Shown: piece after piece, positions 25,728 through 34,479 of the stretch
How positions within the stretch are numbered: position 1 is the first letter of the stretch
How the letters are laid out: each line of letters opens with the position of its first letter
From: JAHFLV01 sp964367845
GTDB taxonomy: Bacteria > Patescibacteriota > Minisyncoccia > Phycocordibacterales > DATGWK01
DNA: 62,058 bases
Assembly (NCBI GenBank): GCA_964367845.1
Contig: CAYIYW010000001.1
Span: forward strand, 1 to 62,058
Reading direction: 5' to 3'
Notes under the pieces: generated by a model
The model's input: the letters and a program-made list of their open reading frames with translations, nothing else
Told to the model about the DNA's origin: nothing
The model's database searches: none
Translations under genes and position numbers: made by a program

Positions 25728-26569
25728 ATGAANNNNNNNNNNNNNNNNNNNNNNNNNNNNNNNNNNNNNNNNNNNNNNNNNNNNNNNNNNNNNNNNNNNN
25801 NNNNNNNNNNNNNNNNNNNNNNNNNNNNNNNNTAATCGGCATTGTCGCGCTCAAATACAGCTCGGGCTTTTCGGAATTGCTCTGGAATGTAAGTCGGGAA
25901 GGCACCTGGCTCATACCGCTTGTGGCATTTTCCGCGCTTCTTGACAGCGTCCATCCTTGCTCGTTCTCAATTCTGCTCATCACAATCGCTTTTCTTTTCA
26001 GTTTGCATTTGTCCAGAAAAAGAATTTTGGCAATAGGAGGAGTATACATTCTTGGTATTTTTGCCGCTTACTTCACCATCGGCATCGGATTGCTCAAAGT
26101 GCTTCACATTTTCAGTGTGCCGCATTTCATGGGCAAGCTCGGCGCATCGCTCTTGATTTTGTTTGGTCTTTTGAATCTCCTTGGCGCGATGTTTCCGAAA
26201 TTCCCCATTAAGCTCAAAATTCCAGATTCAGCGCATCGTTCAATGGGCAAACTCATTAACACAGTCTCTATTCCGGCGGCCTTTGCGCTCGGTCTGCTCG
26301 TCGGTCTCTGCCAGTTTCCGTGCATGGGCGGCCCATACCTTATGGTCATCGGGCTCTTGCACGACCATGCCACTTACTTCAGGGGTTTTGGTTATCTCTG
26401 GCTCTATAACCTCATCTTGATTGCGCCGCTTGTCGCGACTCTTTGGATTGCGGCCAATCCGCTTCTCGTTGACAGGGTCAAAGAATGGAAACAGACCCAA
26501 ATGCGAAATGTTCATCTTTGGGTCGGCATCGCCATGATTATTATCGGAATTCTGGTTCTGTATATCTAG
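25728..26569 (+). CDS. CcdA/DsbD-like transmembrane protein (gap near N-terminus)
   Basis: The ATG at 25728 runs straight into a 100-N gap (25733-25832), and the same strand is open from 25833 to 26569. About six TM segments are visible. The paired Cys are SALLDSVHPCSFSILL and LVGLCQFPCMGGPYL, matching the two symmetric Cys-containing helices of CcdA/DsbD, which carry electrons across the membrane. The true N-terminal length is unknown. With DUF1573 next to it, an electron supply to exported thiol proteins is plausible. Confidence 0.8.
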
Positions 26570-26584
26570 TGTAAAATCACCAAC

Positions 26585-27142
26585 ATGAAATCATCTAGCG
26601 AGAAAAATGCGACAGAAGAATTTTTAGCCAAAGTTGAACGCCTGCGGAAGGAAGGCGGGGTGGATTTGTCCGTCGGCGAGGACTTGAGCATCGCGGTTAT
26701 GAATCTCGTGGGTCTTGAAGAACATTTTTTCTTCACGGCCATGAAAACCGACAAAGACGAATACCATGACCTGTCAGCCGAAATCAGAAATCTGCGCAAG
26801 GAACTGTTGGCCGACCTGATGCCGAATCACGAGGGTGAGACATGGTGCGCGTCAAAACATCTTTTGTCGGCGACGATGCGTCTGATAGAAGTCGGCAACA
26901 AACTGCACGCTGACGGCCAAAAGGATAAATCCGCTGAAATGTTTAAGCGAGCATACCGGCTTTACTCAATCTTCTGGGCCCTTAAATTGCGTTTGATAAA
27001 CGTGAAAGCTGTTGGCGGGTCGGCTGGCGCGACGGTAACGGGGGGCGCGGTGGCAACGGGTGGTTCGTCAGTAACACCGGCGGGTGATTCCGTTCGTTTG
27101 GAAGATTTAGTAACTAAACTTGCGGATTGTTGCAAGGAATGA
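26585..27142 (+). CDS. Helical cytosolic protein of the metal island (unknown)
   Basis: 185 residues. The N-terminal two thirds is helical and charged (EFLAKVERLRKEGG, SAEIRNLRKELLADLMPNHEGETWCASKHLL), then a low-complexity Gly/Ala/Thr/Ser linker (GGSAGATVTGGAVATGG) and a short tail ending KLADCCKE. A lone Cys-His region (WCASKH) and the C-terminal CC could bind metal. It starts 15 nt after the CcdA-like gene. No family recognised. Confidence 0.7.
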   Translation: MKSSSEKNATEEFLAKVERLRKEGGVDLSVGEDLSIAVMNLVGLEEHFFFTAMKTDKDEYHDLSAEIRNLRKELLADLMPNHEGETWCASKHLLSATMRLIEVGNKLHADGQKDKSAEMFKRAYRLYSIFWALKLRLINVKAVGGSAGATVTGGAVATGGSSVTPAGDSVRLEDLVTKLADCCKE

Positions 27143-27152
27143 AAAACATAAA

Positions 27153-27210
27153 ACGCTTTATCCTGAGCGTTCTCTGGACTAAACATGAGAAATATCAATG
27201 AATAAAGCGT
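27153..27210 (+). repeat. Inverted repeat between two metal-island genes
   Basis: ACGCTTTAT (27153-27161) and ATAAAGCGT (27202-27210) are exact complements 40 nt apart, just before the start of the next gene. GAAAAACAT also occurs on both sides. It may form a leader hairpin or be a small insertion. Confidence 0.4.
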
Positions 27211-27223
27211 GAAAAACATCAAT

Positions 27224-28267
27224 ATGGAAAACAAAAAACCAGAAGAAAAACCGACCAGTCCGTATCTGTTGCCGCTGGCCGTGGTTGTGGCCGGTGTGCT
27301 GATTAGCGGAGCAATGTTATATGAAGGCCGGTTCCCGACCGGACAAACGGTCGCTCTAAACGGTCAAAATGGCCAAAATGGCCAAATTCAAAATGCTGAA
27401 AGTTTGTCGGCTCTGGAGTCGGCTGTTCTGCCTCCCGACGGCGTGGTCTTGCCTGTAACTTGGGGCGATTTAGGAGCGCGACTGGTTAGCGTCGGGGCGA
27501 TAGACGGAGACAAATTTGCCGAAATGTATGACCAGCGAGGCGAATTTACACCGGAATATCAGGAATTACTTTTCGGCGACCGCAAAGGCCAACTCAAAAT
27601 TACAAAAGATAATGCCGGCTATCTCCTGAATCTTTTCTGGGCTCTTGGATTGGCAAACAAAAATCCTATTCTTGACACGGGAGAGATGGTTAATCCTCGT
27701 TATGGCGGAGCGAAAAACTTTGCGTCCACGGCGGGCTGGACTATGGCGAAAGGCGATTCAATGGAACACTTCAGTCGGCATATGTTTTTCAATCTAACTC
27801 CGGAACAGCAAGCGCTTGTAGAGAAAGTGTCCAAAGGCATATTCCGTCCATGCTGTGGGAATTCAACTTATTTTCCGGATTGCAATCACGGCATGGCCAT
27901 GCTCGGACTTCTTGAACTGATGGCCTCGCAAGGTGCGAGTGAGCAGGATATGTGGAAAACCGCTCTGACCGTGAATTCATATTGGTTTCCGGAAACATAT
28001 TTAGTCATCGCCTCTTACATGATGGATAAAGGCACGGAATGGAAAGATGTAAACCCGCAGGAAATGCTCGGGTCCGATTACTCCAGTGGGGCCGGTTTTG
28101 CGCGGATATCCTCGCAGGTCGCCGGTTTGAAACGACAGGGCAATGGAGGCGGATGTGCGGTTGACGCTGGTCAGCAACGCGGTGGTAACGACGGAAACGG
28201 CTGTGCCGTGAACACCGGCCAGCCGGCGGTCGCTAAGCCGAAGCCGAAAAGCGGGTGCGGGGTATAA
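27224..28267 (+). CDS. Membrane-anchored Cys-rich protein of the metal island (unknown)
   Basis: About 347 residues. A single N-terminal TM (PYLLPLAVVVAGVLISGAMLY), a GQNGQNGQ repeat linker, then an exported helical domain. Near residue 210 is the motif FRPCCGNSTYFPDCNHGMAM, with three Cys and one His close together. The C-terminal tail is Gly/Asn-rich with spaced Cys (GGGCAVD, GNGCAVN, KSGCGV). A GTG 15 nt upstream is an alternative start. It looks like a metal- or heme-binding extracytoplasmic protein. I do not know the family. Confidence 0.75.
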   Translation: MENKKPEEKPTSPYLLPLAVVVAGVLISGAMLYEGRFPTGQTVALNGQNGQNGQIQNAESLSALESAVLPPDGVVLPVTWGDLGARLVSVGAIDGDKFAEMYDQRGEFTPEYQELLFGDRKGQLKITKDNAGYLLNLFWALGLANKNPILDTGEMVNPRYGGAKNFASTAGWTMAKGDSMEHFSRHMFFNLTPEQQALVEKVSKGIFRPCCGNSTYFPDCNHGMAMLGLLELMASQGASEQDMWKTALTVNSYWFPETYLVIASYMMDKGTEWKDVNPQEMLGSDYSSGAGFARISSQVAGLKRQGNGGGCAVDAGQQRGGNDGNGCAVNTGQPAVAKPKPKSGCGV

Positions 28268-28309
28268 AGATGCGTTAATTTGATATAGTAGAGGCCTCGC
28301 GAATTGCTT

Positions 28310-29026
28310 ATGGAAAAGAATAAATCCAAAAATTCCACCTCATGGGAACCGGTCGCCGGCTGGTATGACGAAATGTTTGCCGGCAATGACACCTANNNNN
28401 NNNNNNNNNNNNNNNNNNNNNNNNNNNNNNNNNNNNNNNNNNNNNNNNNNNNNNNNNNNNNNNNNNNNNNNNNNNNNNNNNNNNNNNNNNNNNNNAAAAA
28501 TGATTATTTTGACGCCGGTTTGATAATTCTTGCTCTTCAGAACATTAAAGAAATGAGCGAGACACTGAAAGAAGCGTCGCGGACTCTAATAAAAGGCGGA
28601 ATGCTTGTTATCGTCTTGAATCACCCGTGTTTTCGAATTCCCAAGGCATCCTCATGGGATTATGACGAAAAACAAGAAGTTCAATATCGGAGAATTGATA
28701 AATATGGCCGGCCGTTTACGGTAGATATTGATATGACGCCAGGTATAAACGGTGCGAATGGGATGAGGGGTGCGACTGAAAGCGTACCCAAAAGTGTGTC
28801 CAAAAGCGCGCCCAGCGCCGCCGCAATTTTTACCAAATCCTTTCATCGTCCGCTTCAGGATTATTTCAAGGCCCTCGCCAGCGCAGGTTTCTGTGTTACC
28901 GGATTGGAAGAATGGATTTCACATAAAAAAAGTGAACATGGCCCGCGGGCAGAAGCCGAGGACTCCGCCCGAAAAGAATTCCCGTTGTTTTTGACGATTA
29001 TTGCTCGCAAACTGGCACGGACTTGA
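28310..29026 (+). CDS. SAM-dependent methyltransferase (class I, interrupted by gap)
   Basis: The N-terminus (WEPVAGWYDEMFAGNDT) is typical of class I methyltransferases. The SAM-binding GxGxG would fall in the 100-N gap (28396-28495). After it, DYFDAGLIILALQNIKEM, then EASRTLIKGGMLVIVLNHPCFRIPKAS, is the post-motif region. A Ser/Gly-rich insert (GINGANGMRGATESVPKSV) near the C-terminal third is unusual. TATAGT upstream may be its -10. Substrate unknown. Confidence 0.82.
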   Translation: MEKNKSKNSTSWEPVAGWYDEMFAGNDTXXXXXXXXXXXXXXXXXXXXXXXXXXXXXXXXXXKNDYFDAGLIILALQNIKEMSETLKEASRTLIKGGMLVIVLNHPCFRIPKASSWDYDEKQEVQYRRIDKYGRPFTVDIDMTPGINGANGMRGATESVPKSVSKSAPSAAAIFTKSFHRPLQDYFKALASAGFCVTGLEEWISHKKSEHGPRAEAEDSARKEFPLFLTIIARKLART

Positions 29027-29051
29027 TGAAAAACCCGTCATCAGATATAAT
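29023..29051 (+). promoter_or_regulatory. Promoter of the cold-shock gene
   Basis: TTGATG (29023-29028), 17 nt, TATAAT (29046-29051). A leader of about 60 nt separates it from the ATG at 29119, as in other csp genes whose 5' UTR responds to cold. Confidence 0.7.
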
Positions 29052-29118
29052 GCTTATGCTCACAGGCGCAGAAACAAAGTCGAGTTTCTAGGTATAGTAA
29101 AAATTAAACAATCATAAT

Positions 29119-29316
29119 ATGAACGGTACAATCAAGACTCTTACGGACAGAGGATTTGGATTCATCTCTCGCGATGGCGAAGCAAAGGATCTTTTCTTTC
29201 ATTCCAAAGAATTGAATGGTGTTACATTTGATGAACTGAAAGTTGGCGACAAAGTCACTTTTACAGTTGTTCAAGGTGACAAAGGCCCAGCGGCCACAAA
29301 CGTAGCGCGAGCATAA
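29119..29316 (+). CDS. Cold shock protein (CspA family)
   Basis: 65 residues forming one cold-shock domain. RNP1 is GFGFISRD (residues 12-19) and RNP2 is DLFFHSKEL (26-34). The C-terminal KGPAATNVARA is usual. It binds single-stranded RNA or DNA and melts mRNA structures. It is monocistronic, with its own promoter and a strong terminator. Confidence 0.96.
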   Translation: MNGTIKTLTDRGFGFISRDGEAKDLFFHSKELNGVTFDELKVGDKVTFTVVQGDKGPAATNVARA

Positions 29317-29331
29317 TCTCGGAATCGTTAG

Positions 29332-29370
29332 AAAAACCGCCCGCTAGAAATAGCCGGGCGGTTTTTCTTT
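29332..29370 (+). terminator. Rho-independent terminator of the cold-shock gene
   Basis: AAAAACCGCCCG and CGGGCGGTTTTT form a long stem closed by a GAAA tetraloop, followed by TTTTTCTTTT. Confidence 0.95.
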
Positions 29371-29394
29371 TGGTGGGAAATTTAGTCCGCAACG

Positions 29395-29427
29395 AAAACC
29401 CCCGACCGTGAAGTCGTGAGGGTTTTA
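29395..29427 (-). terminator. Terminator-like hairpin after the pseudouridine synthase gene
   Basis: AAAACCC..CGAC pairs imperfectly with GTCG..GGGTTTT. Read on the minus strand it is about 20 nt past the stop of the 29447 gene and ends in TTTTCGTT. It could work in both directions. Confidence 0.6.
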
Positions 29428-29446
29428 GGAAAACCGCTTCACGAGT

Positions 29447-30107
29447 TCACGCCAACTCAAGCGCCCGCAAAAAAGTTTGGAGTTCTTCACCTTCTATTTT
29501 CCGATGACCGCCTTCGTTGAGATTCCCGAGTTCAATGTTCATGATTCGGACCCGTTCTAGGTCATTAACCTCTTGGAAAAGCGCCGAGCACATGCGCCTA
29601 ATTTGATGTTTTTTGCCCTCTGTTAAAATAACGCTGAATTTTTTTTCGCCCAGAATTTCCACTCTGCATTTTTGAGTTAAATCTTTTTCAATTCTGACGC
29701 CCGCTTCCATTTTTTGCTTAAAACTTGAGCGGAGTTTTTCCTTCGTCGTAACGATGTATTCTTTTTCGTGCGCAAATTCTTTGCCTAGAAGGCGTTCGGT
29801 AATACGGCCGTCGCTTGTCAGAATAATTAGTCCGTGCGACTCCTTGTCCAATCGGCCGATGGGGAAGACGTCTTTGAGCGAAACGACATACTTGATTTCT
29901 TTTTCGTTGTTCCGTGCGGAATGAGTAACGATGCCTTTTGCTTTGTTGTAAGCGAAATAGACGTGGGGCTTTTGCTTGCCTCTGAACCGAACTTCCACGT
30001 TATCGCGCTCGGCAACTTTGTCGCCCAAAACCGCCAATCGGCCGTTTATAAAAACCAGTTTTTTCTTAATCAACTCATCGGCGCCTCTTCGGGTAGAGTG
30101 TTTTTTG
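29447..30107 (-). CDS. RsuA/RluB-type pseudouridine synthase (5' end in gap)
   Basis: The family isomerises specific uridines in rRNA. The visible part begins with most of the S4 RNA-binding domain (STRRGADELIKKKLVFINGRL), reading in from the gap at 30108. The catalytic motif GRLDKESHGLIILTSDG (Asp nucleophile) and EGKKHQIRRM near the end are intact. A TTG at 30073 would truncate the S4 domain, so the true start is in the gap. Exact rRNA target is not predictable. Confidence 0.9.
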
Positions 30108-30248
30108 NNNNNNNNNNNNNNNNNNNNNNNNNNNNNNNNNNNNNNNNNNNNNNNNNNNNNNNNNNNNNNNNNNNNNNNNNNNNNNNNNNNNNNNNNNNNN
30201 NNNNNNNGCAGTATAGCACGAACATTGATTTGCCGGCCCCAGTGTGTT

Positions 30249-30287
30249 ATCCTTTCCTGACCTTCGTTCGGAAGGATTTTTATTTTT
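30249..30287 (+). terminator. Terminator-like hairpin before typA
   Basis: ATCCTTTCC...GGAAGGAT with a nested CCTTC-GTTCG-GAAGG, followed by TTTTTATTTTT. A possible promoter (TTGATT 30225-30230, 17 nt, TATCCT 30248-30253) overlaps it, so it is either the end of a transcript coming from the gap or an attenuator in the typA leader. Confidence 0.5.
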
Positions 30288-30299
30288 CGGAATATTTAT

Positions 30300-32165
30300 A
30301 TGGAAATCCGCAACATCGCCATAATCGCCCACGTTGACCACGGCAAAACCACTTTGACCGACGCTTTGATGCGCCAGAATTCTGAATCCCTGAACATCGC
30401 CGAAGGAACCTCTATGGATTCAAATGACCTTGAGCGAGAGCGAGGCATCACCATTTACGCCAAAAACACCTCAATTTTTTATAAAGGCACAAAAATAAAC
30501 ATCGTTGACACGCCCGGCCACGCCGATTTCGGCTCGGAGGTTGAGCGAGTTTTGCGCTCCATTGATTCCGTGCTGTTGGTCGTTGACGCCCAAGAAGGCC
30601 CGATGCCCCAGACCCGATTCGTTCTTAAAAAATCCCTTGAACTCGGACTCCGTCCGATTGTAGTCATAAACAAAATAGACAAGAAAGCCGCGGATATTCA
30701 TGCCTGCGAAGAAGGCGTTTTGGGACTTTTTCTAGAACTCGGCGCGACCAATGAACAAGCCGATTTTCCGGTTGTCTACGCAATCGGCCGAGACGGTGTT
30801 GCCAAAAGAAAACCAACCGACGAGTCAAAACGACTTGACCCGCTTCTTGATGTAATTCTTGAACACATAAAGCCGGCTTCGTCGCCGGAGTTTGAGGCCA
30901 AACCACTCATGTTCCAGCCCTTCAATCTTGGCTATGATAATTTCATCGGTCGTTTGGCTATTGGTCGCATTTATGAGGGGGTCATCAAACAAGGCCAGAC
31001 GGTTTTTGTAAAAAAACCAACCGGTGAGACCCGTTCAGGGAAAATCACCAAACTTTTCGTATTTTACGGTATTGACAAAAAAGAAGTGTCCGAAGCTGTG
31101 GCTGGCGACATCGCCATGATTGCGGGTCTTCCCGACATTTACATCGGTGAAACGATTACTTCGGATGAAAATGTCAGGCCACTTCCGGCTATTGCCGTTG
31201 ACGAACCGACAATCGCGCTGAATTTTTTGGTGAATAATTCGCCTTTTGCCGGACGGGAAGGGAAGTTCGTAACTTCGCGCCAGATTCGGGAATATCTTGA
31301 ACGGGAACTTGAAGTGAATGTCGGCTTGCGGGTGGAGTTTGGCGGTATCAGCGGAGGTGTCAGCGAAGGGGTGGCGAAGACAAGTGGTGCTGGCGGCGTC
31401 GCGAGCGGAGCCGACAGTTTCCGCGTTCTAGCCCGCGGTGAACTCCATGTGGAAATTCTTCTTGAAAATATGCGCCGAGCCGGTTTTGAGCTTCAGGTTT
31501 CCGAACCGCAGGTCATTATTCATGAGGAAAACGGCGTCAAAACCGAACCATACGAAGAAGTCGTTATAGACATTCCAAATCAGTATCAAGGCACGATTAT
31601 TGACCGCCTCGGCACCAAGAGTTTTGTCATGACCAATTTGGCCGTTCACGGCGATTTAGTTCGGCTTCTTTTTGAAGGGCCGACCCGCGGTCTTCTCGGT
31701 TATAGAAATCAGTTTGTGATTGATACAAAAGGCGAGGGCATTTTCTCTTCTCATTTTATCGGCTTTAAGCCGTATGCCGGCGAAATCCGCAAGCGCCATG
31801 TCGGGGCGATGGTTTCAATGGCTTCTGGAAAAGCTCTCGGTTTCTCGCTTTGGAATCTGCAGGATCGCGGACAGCTTTATATTGCACCGGCCACTGATGT
31901 TTACGAAGGAATGGTTATCGGTAATACTTCAAAAGGTGAAGAAATGTATGTCAATCCAACAAAAGGCAAACAACTCACTAACATGCGCGCGTCCGGCTCT
32001 GACGAAGCGGTTGACCTTGTTCCACCATACGAAGTTACAATCGGCCGCGGCCTTGAAATTATCGGAAGCGACGAATATCTGGAAATCACGCCGAAAAGCG
32101 TTCGCCTGCGAAAACAATTTTTGACCGAGATTGAAAGGGCGAGGGCCCGACGCGTTAAAGAATAA
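30300..32165 (+). CDS. typA: GTP-binding protein TypA/BipA
   Basis: TypA is a ribosome-associated translational GTPase involved in stress response and 50S assembly. The 621 residues include G1 HVDHGKTT (11-18), the switch region ERERGITI, G3 DTPGHADFGSEVER, and G4 NKIDKK. Domains II, III and V and the TypA-specific C-terminus follow, ending near LRKQFLTEIERAR. A Gly/Ser/Ala-rich insert of about 20 residues (SGGVSEGVAKTSGAGG) near residue 360 sits just before the conserved ARGELHVEILLENMRR and is not usual for the family. Confidence 0.97.
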   Translation: MEIRNIAIIAHVDHGKTTLTDALMRQNSESLNIAEGTSMDSNDLERERGITIYAKNTSIFYKGTKINIVDTPGHADFGSEVERVLRSIDSVLLVVDAQEGPMPQTRFVLKKSLELGLRPIVVINKIDKKAADIHACEEGVLGLFLELGATNEQADFPVVYAIGRDGVAKRKPTDESKRLDPLLDVILEHIKPASSPEFEAKPLMFQPFNLGYDNFIGRLAIGRIYEGVIKQGQTVFVKKPTGETRSGKITKLFVFYGIDKKEVSEAVAGDIAMIAGLPDIYIGETITSDENVRPLPAIAVDEPTIALNFLVNNSPFAGREGKFVTSRQIREYLERELEVNVGLRVEFGGISGGVSEGVAKTSGAGGVASGADSFRVLARGELHVEILLENMRRAGFELQVSEPQVIIHEENGVKTEPYEEVVIDIPNQYQGTIIDRLGTKSFVMTNLAVHGDLVRLLFEGPTRGLLGYRNQFVIDTKGEGIFSSHFIGFKPYAGEIRKRHVGAMVSMASGKALGFSLWNLQDRGQLYIAPATDVYEGMVIGNTSKGEEMYVNPTKGKQLTNMRASGSDEAVDLVPPYEVTIGRGLEIIGSDEYLEITPKSVRLRKQFLTEIERARARRVKE

Positions 32166-32167
32166 CG

Positions 32168-33463
32168 CTAGGGATTAAGACGCTTCACGTCTCTCGGTAA
32201 ATATGTCGCCTCGCGGACGTTGTTGAGACCAAGAATCTTCATTACCAAACGACCCGGACCGATTCCGCCTCCACCGTGCGGAGGACATCCGTATCTAAAG
32301 AAATTAAGATAATCTTTTAGCGGTTTCAGATTCATACCTTTCTCAATCGCCTGTTTTTCCAAAATATCAATGCGATGTTCACGTTGTGCTAACGTTGTTA
32401 TTTCTATGCCGCGATAGAGGAGGTCGGCTCTTTTTGACCTTTCTGTGTCAGATTCGTGTCGCATGTGGTAAAAAGCACTTTTTGATTTATGGTAATCGGT
32501 TATAAACACAAAATCATGGCTGTATGTCTGTTTAACATACTCCGAAATAGCCCGCTCTTCCTCCGGCGACAAATCATGTTCTTCGGCGGACTCAACTCCT
32601 TTCTTGGCGAGTATTTTTTTAACCTCAACCATCGGTATGCGGGGGAACTTTTGCGTCGGTATATCAAGAGCCAAATCCGGGAATGTCTGTTTGATGGCTT
32701 TGAATCCGGAAATAATCATGCCTTCCTCCAAATCCATAAGGTCGTGATGGGATTCAATGTATGCAACCTCAAAATCCCATCCGGTAAATTCGGTCATGTG
32801 TCTGGTCGTGAACGACTCCTCGGCGCGGAATACCGGTCCGACAATAAACACCCGCTCAAATCCGGATGCGATGCCCATCTGTTTATAGAATTGTGGCGAT
32901 TGGGCGAGGTAAGCGACGCGGTCAAAATATTTGACCTCAAACACCGAAGCTCCCGATTCCGACGCGGTGTTCATAAAGGAAGGCGTGTAAATCTGCATGA
33001 AGCCGTTATCGTGCCAGTATTGTCTGAAGCCACGCTCAAGTTCCGTCCAAACCTTAAATATCAAGGCCTTCTCCGGTTTTCGCAAATCAAGCCAGCGATA
33101 ATCAAAACGTATCGGCGCGTCCGTTTCCTCGCCGCCCTTTTTTGTGATGACGGGTATCGGAAGTTCAGGGGCGGCCTCCGATATCACGGAAATTGATTCC
33201 GCTTCAAGCTCAACACCGCCAACCGCCTGCTCGGTTTTTTTGACTTTGCCCGAAACGGCTATCACTGATTCAGTGGATATGTTTTTGGCGTTTTCAAACA
33301 GGGGATTACTCCTATCAACAACTACCTGCACCACTCCGTGTATATCCCGAAGGATGATAAATATTATTTTTGACTGCAGGCGAATTGCTTGCACAAATCC
33401 GCGCACCGTTATTTTTGAACCGATGTGTTCCGGTACTTTATTCGTTTGGACCGAGGTTTTCAT
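32168..33463 (-). CDS. aspS: Aspartyl-tRNA synthetase, archaeal-type (AspS2)
   Basis: 431 residues, the short archaeal/eukaryal form without the bacterial GAD insertion. An OB-fold anticodon domain (KITVRGFVQAIR) leads to the class II core with QIYTPSFMNTASESGASVF, motif 2 FRAEESFTTRHMTEFTGWD and motif 3 GGGGIGPGRLVMKIL. Such enzymes are often non-discriminating and work with GatCAB, which I cannot verify here. The ATG at 33463 is 6 nt after TATTGT (TTGTCT 17 nt further up), so the mRNA is probably leaderless. A TTG two codons upstream is an alternative start. Confidence 0.95.
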   Translation of the reverse strand: MKTSVQTNKVPEHIGSKITVRGFVQAIRLQSKIIFIILRDIHGVVQVVVDRSNPLFENAKNISTESVIAVSGKVKKTEQAVGGVELEAESISVISEAAPELPIPVITKKGGEETDAPIRFDYRWLDLRKPEKALIFKVWTELERGFRQYWHDNGFMQIYTPSFMNTASESGASVFEVKYFDRVAYLAQSPQFYKQMGIASGFERVFIVGPVFRAEESFTTRHMTEFTGWDFEVAYIESHHDLMDLEEGMIISGFKAIKQTFPDLALDIPTQKFPRIPMVEVKKILAKKGVESAEEHDLSPEEERAISEYVKQTYSHDFVFITDYHKSKSAFYHMRHESDTERSKRADLLYRGIEITTLAQREHRIDILEKQAIEKGMNLKPLKDYLNFFRYGCPPHGGGGIGPGRLVMKILGLNNVREATYLPRDVKRLNP

Positions 33464-33552
33464 ATGCAAACAATATCACGACAAAGTTTGTCAGACAATA
33501 TTTTATTTCAGGGGGAACGGCGTTCACGAAGATTAAGGTTTTAATAAAAAAA

Positions 33553-33590
33553 TTGTAAAAAAACCGCCCGACTCTTCGTCTGGCGGTTTC
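33553..33590 (-). terminator. Rho-independent terminator of the 33601 gene
   Basis: On the minus strand AACCGCCAGAC pairs with GTCGGGCGGTT, then a run of seven T. It is about 15 nt past the stop codon. Confidence 0.92.
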
Positions 33591-33600
33591 TGCATACTGA

Positions 33601-34329
33601 TTAACCGTTAGGAACGCCCGGTCGTTCCGTGGCGGAATGCAAAGGAAACTGCCCGCAATTGCAAGGTCGTTCTCCGCAACGTTCATGGACACCGCTGTAG
33701 CGGGTTTCAACCATTTCGCCCAGAGCAAGTCCAAGGTCAAGAAGCGCGGTGATAGAGAAAATCCAAGCAAAAACATCGGCAAACTCCTCGGCCAGACGCT
33801 TTCTGTACTCCGAAAGCGATGCGACTGGCTGGTCGGAATCCATGAGCAGGATGCATTCAATTTCGTGCAACTCCTGCGCCAGCCGAATGAGAGCAAAGAA
33901 GATTCCCCTTGAACTGTTTGCTACGCCATAGACCCTGTTTAAGTGCTTGCACCATTCGGCGATGTTCCAAGCCATTTGTTCACTGTCAGGCGATGCTCGC
34001 TTAAGTTGTTGGGCCGGGGTCCGGAGTTGCGCGCATCCGCAAGGCATTTTTTCGCAGTAAGCGCAACCATCAGGCGGATATTTTGATGACAATGCCTGAA
34101 TTACACGAAGGTCGTCGAAGCCCTGGGCAAAACAGCAGGTTTTTGCTAACAAATCCGCCAAGGCCGTGACGAGCAAGGTTCGGTTACATTCTGCTCCGCG
34201 CACGAGTAAGCTCAAGTAGTGAACACTGTCGCGCAAAATTAGAGGCCCGGTATTCCCGCGCAGGAACATGTTACTCCGCTGACCAAAAAGCCATGCCAGA
34301 TCACCCATAACATCCTGAAAGGATTTCAT
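33601..34329 (-). CDS. MazG-like protein with two Cys-rich motifs
   Basis: 242 residues. The C-terminal half has the MazG-like helix pair LAEEFADVFAWIFSITALL (EExxD metal ligands) followed by CGERPCNC. The N-terminal half ends in a similar KYPPDGCAYCEKMPCGC, so the protein looks like two diverged MazG-type modules each closed by a Cys cluster. MazG folds hydrolyse NTPs to NMPs and pyrophosphate. The ATG at 34329 follows SD GGAG. It is a stand-alone unit with a leader of about 90 nt. The nucleotide substrate is unknown. Confidence 0.75.
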   Translation of the reverse strand: MKSFQDVMGDLAWLFGQRSNMFLRGNTGPLILRDSVHYLSLLVRGAECNRTLLVTALADLLAKTCCFAQGFDDLRVIQALSSKYPPDGCAYCEKMPCGCAQLRTPAQQLKRASPDSEQMAWNIAEWCKHLNRVYGVANSSRGIFFALIRLAQELHEIECILLMDSDQPVASLSEYRKRLAEEFADVFAWIFSITALLDLGLALGEMVETRYSGVHERCGERPCNCGQFPLHSATERPGVPNG

Positions 34330-34441
34330 TCATGTTCTCCAGTAAGTTTTCGGCTTGGGGGGGTCTTTGTGGGGTACTTGTTCTGGCAACACAATATAGG
34401 GTTCTTTAGAAAAGTCAACACCGGACAGCCGTAGGGTAGGG

Positions 34442-34470
34442 TTGACAAGATATCACTTCTCGTTTATTAT
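34442..34470 (+). promoter_or_regulatory. Consensus promoter of the helicase gene
   Basis: TTGACA (34442-34447), exactly 17 nt, TATTAT (34465-34470). The ATG at 34480 is 9 nt later, so transcription should start at or next to the start codon (leaderless). Confidence 0.88.
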
Positions 34471-34479
34471 ATATCAGTA

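Noticed and set aside
34391..34400. GTTCTTTAGA as another boxA
   Set aside because: It lies on the plus strand inside the leader of a minus-strand gene and upstream of the helicase promoter, so it is not in a suitable transcript.
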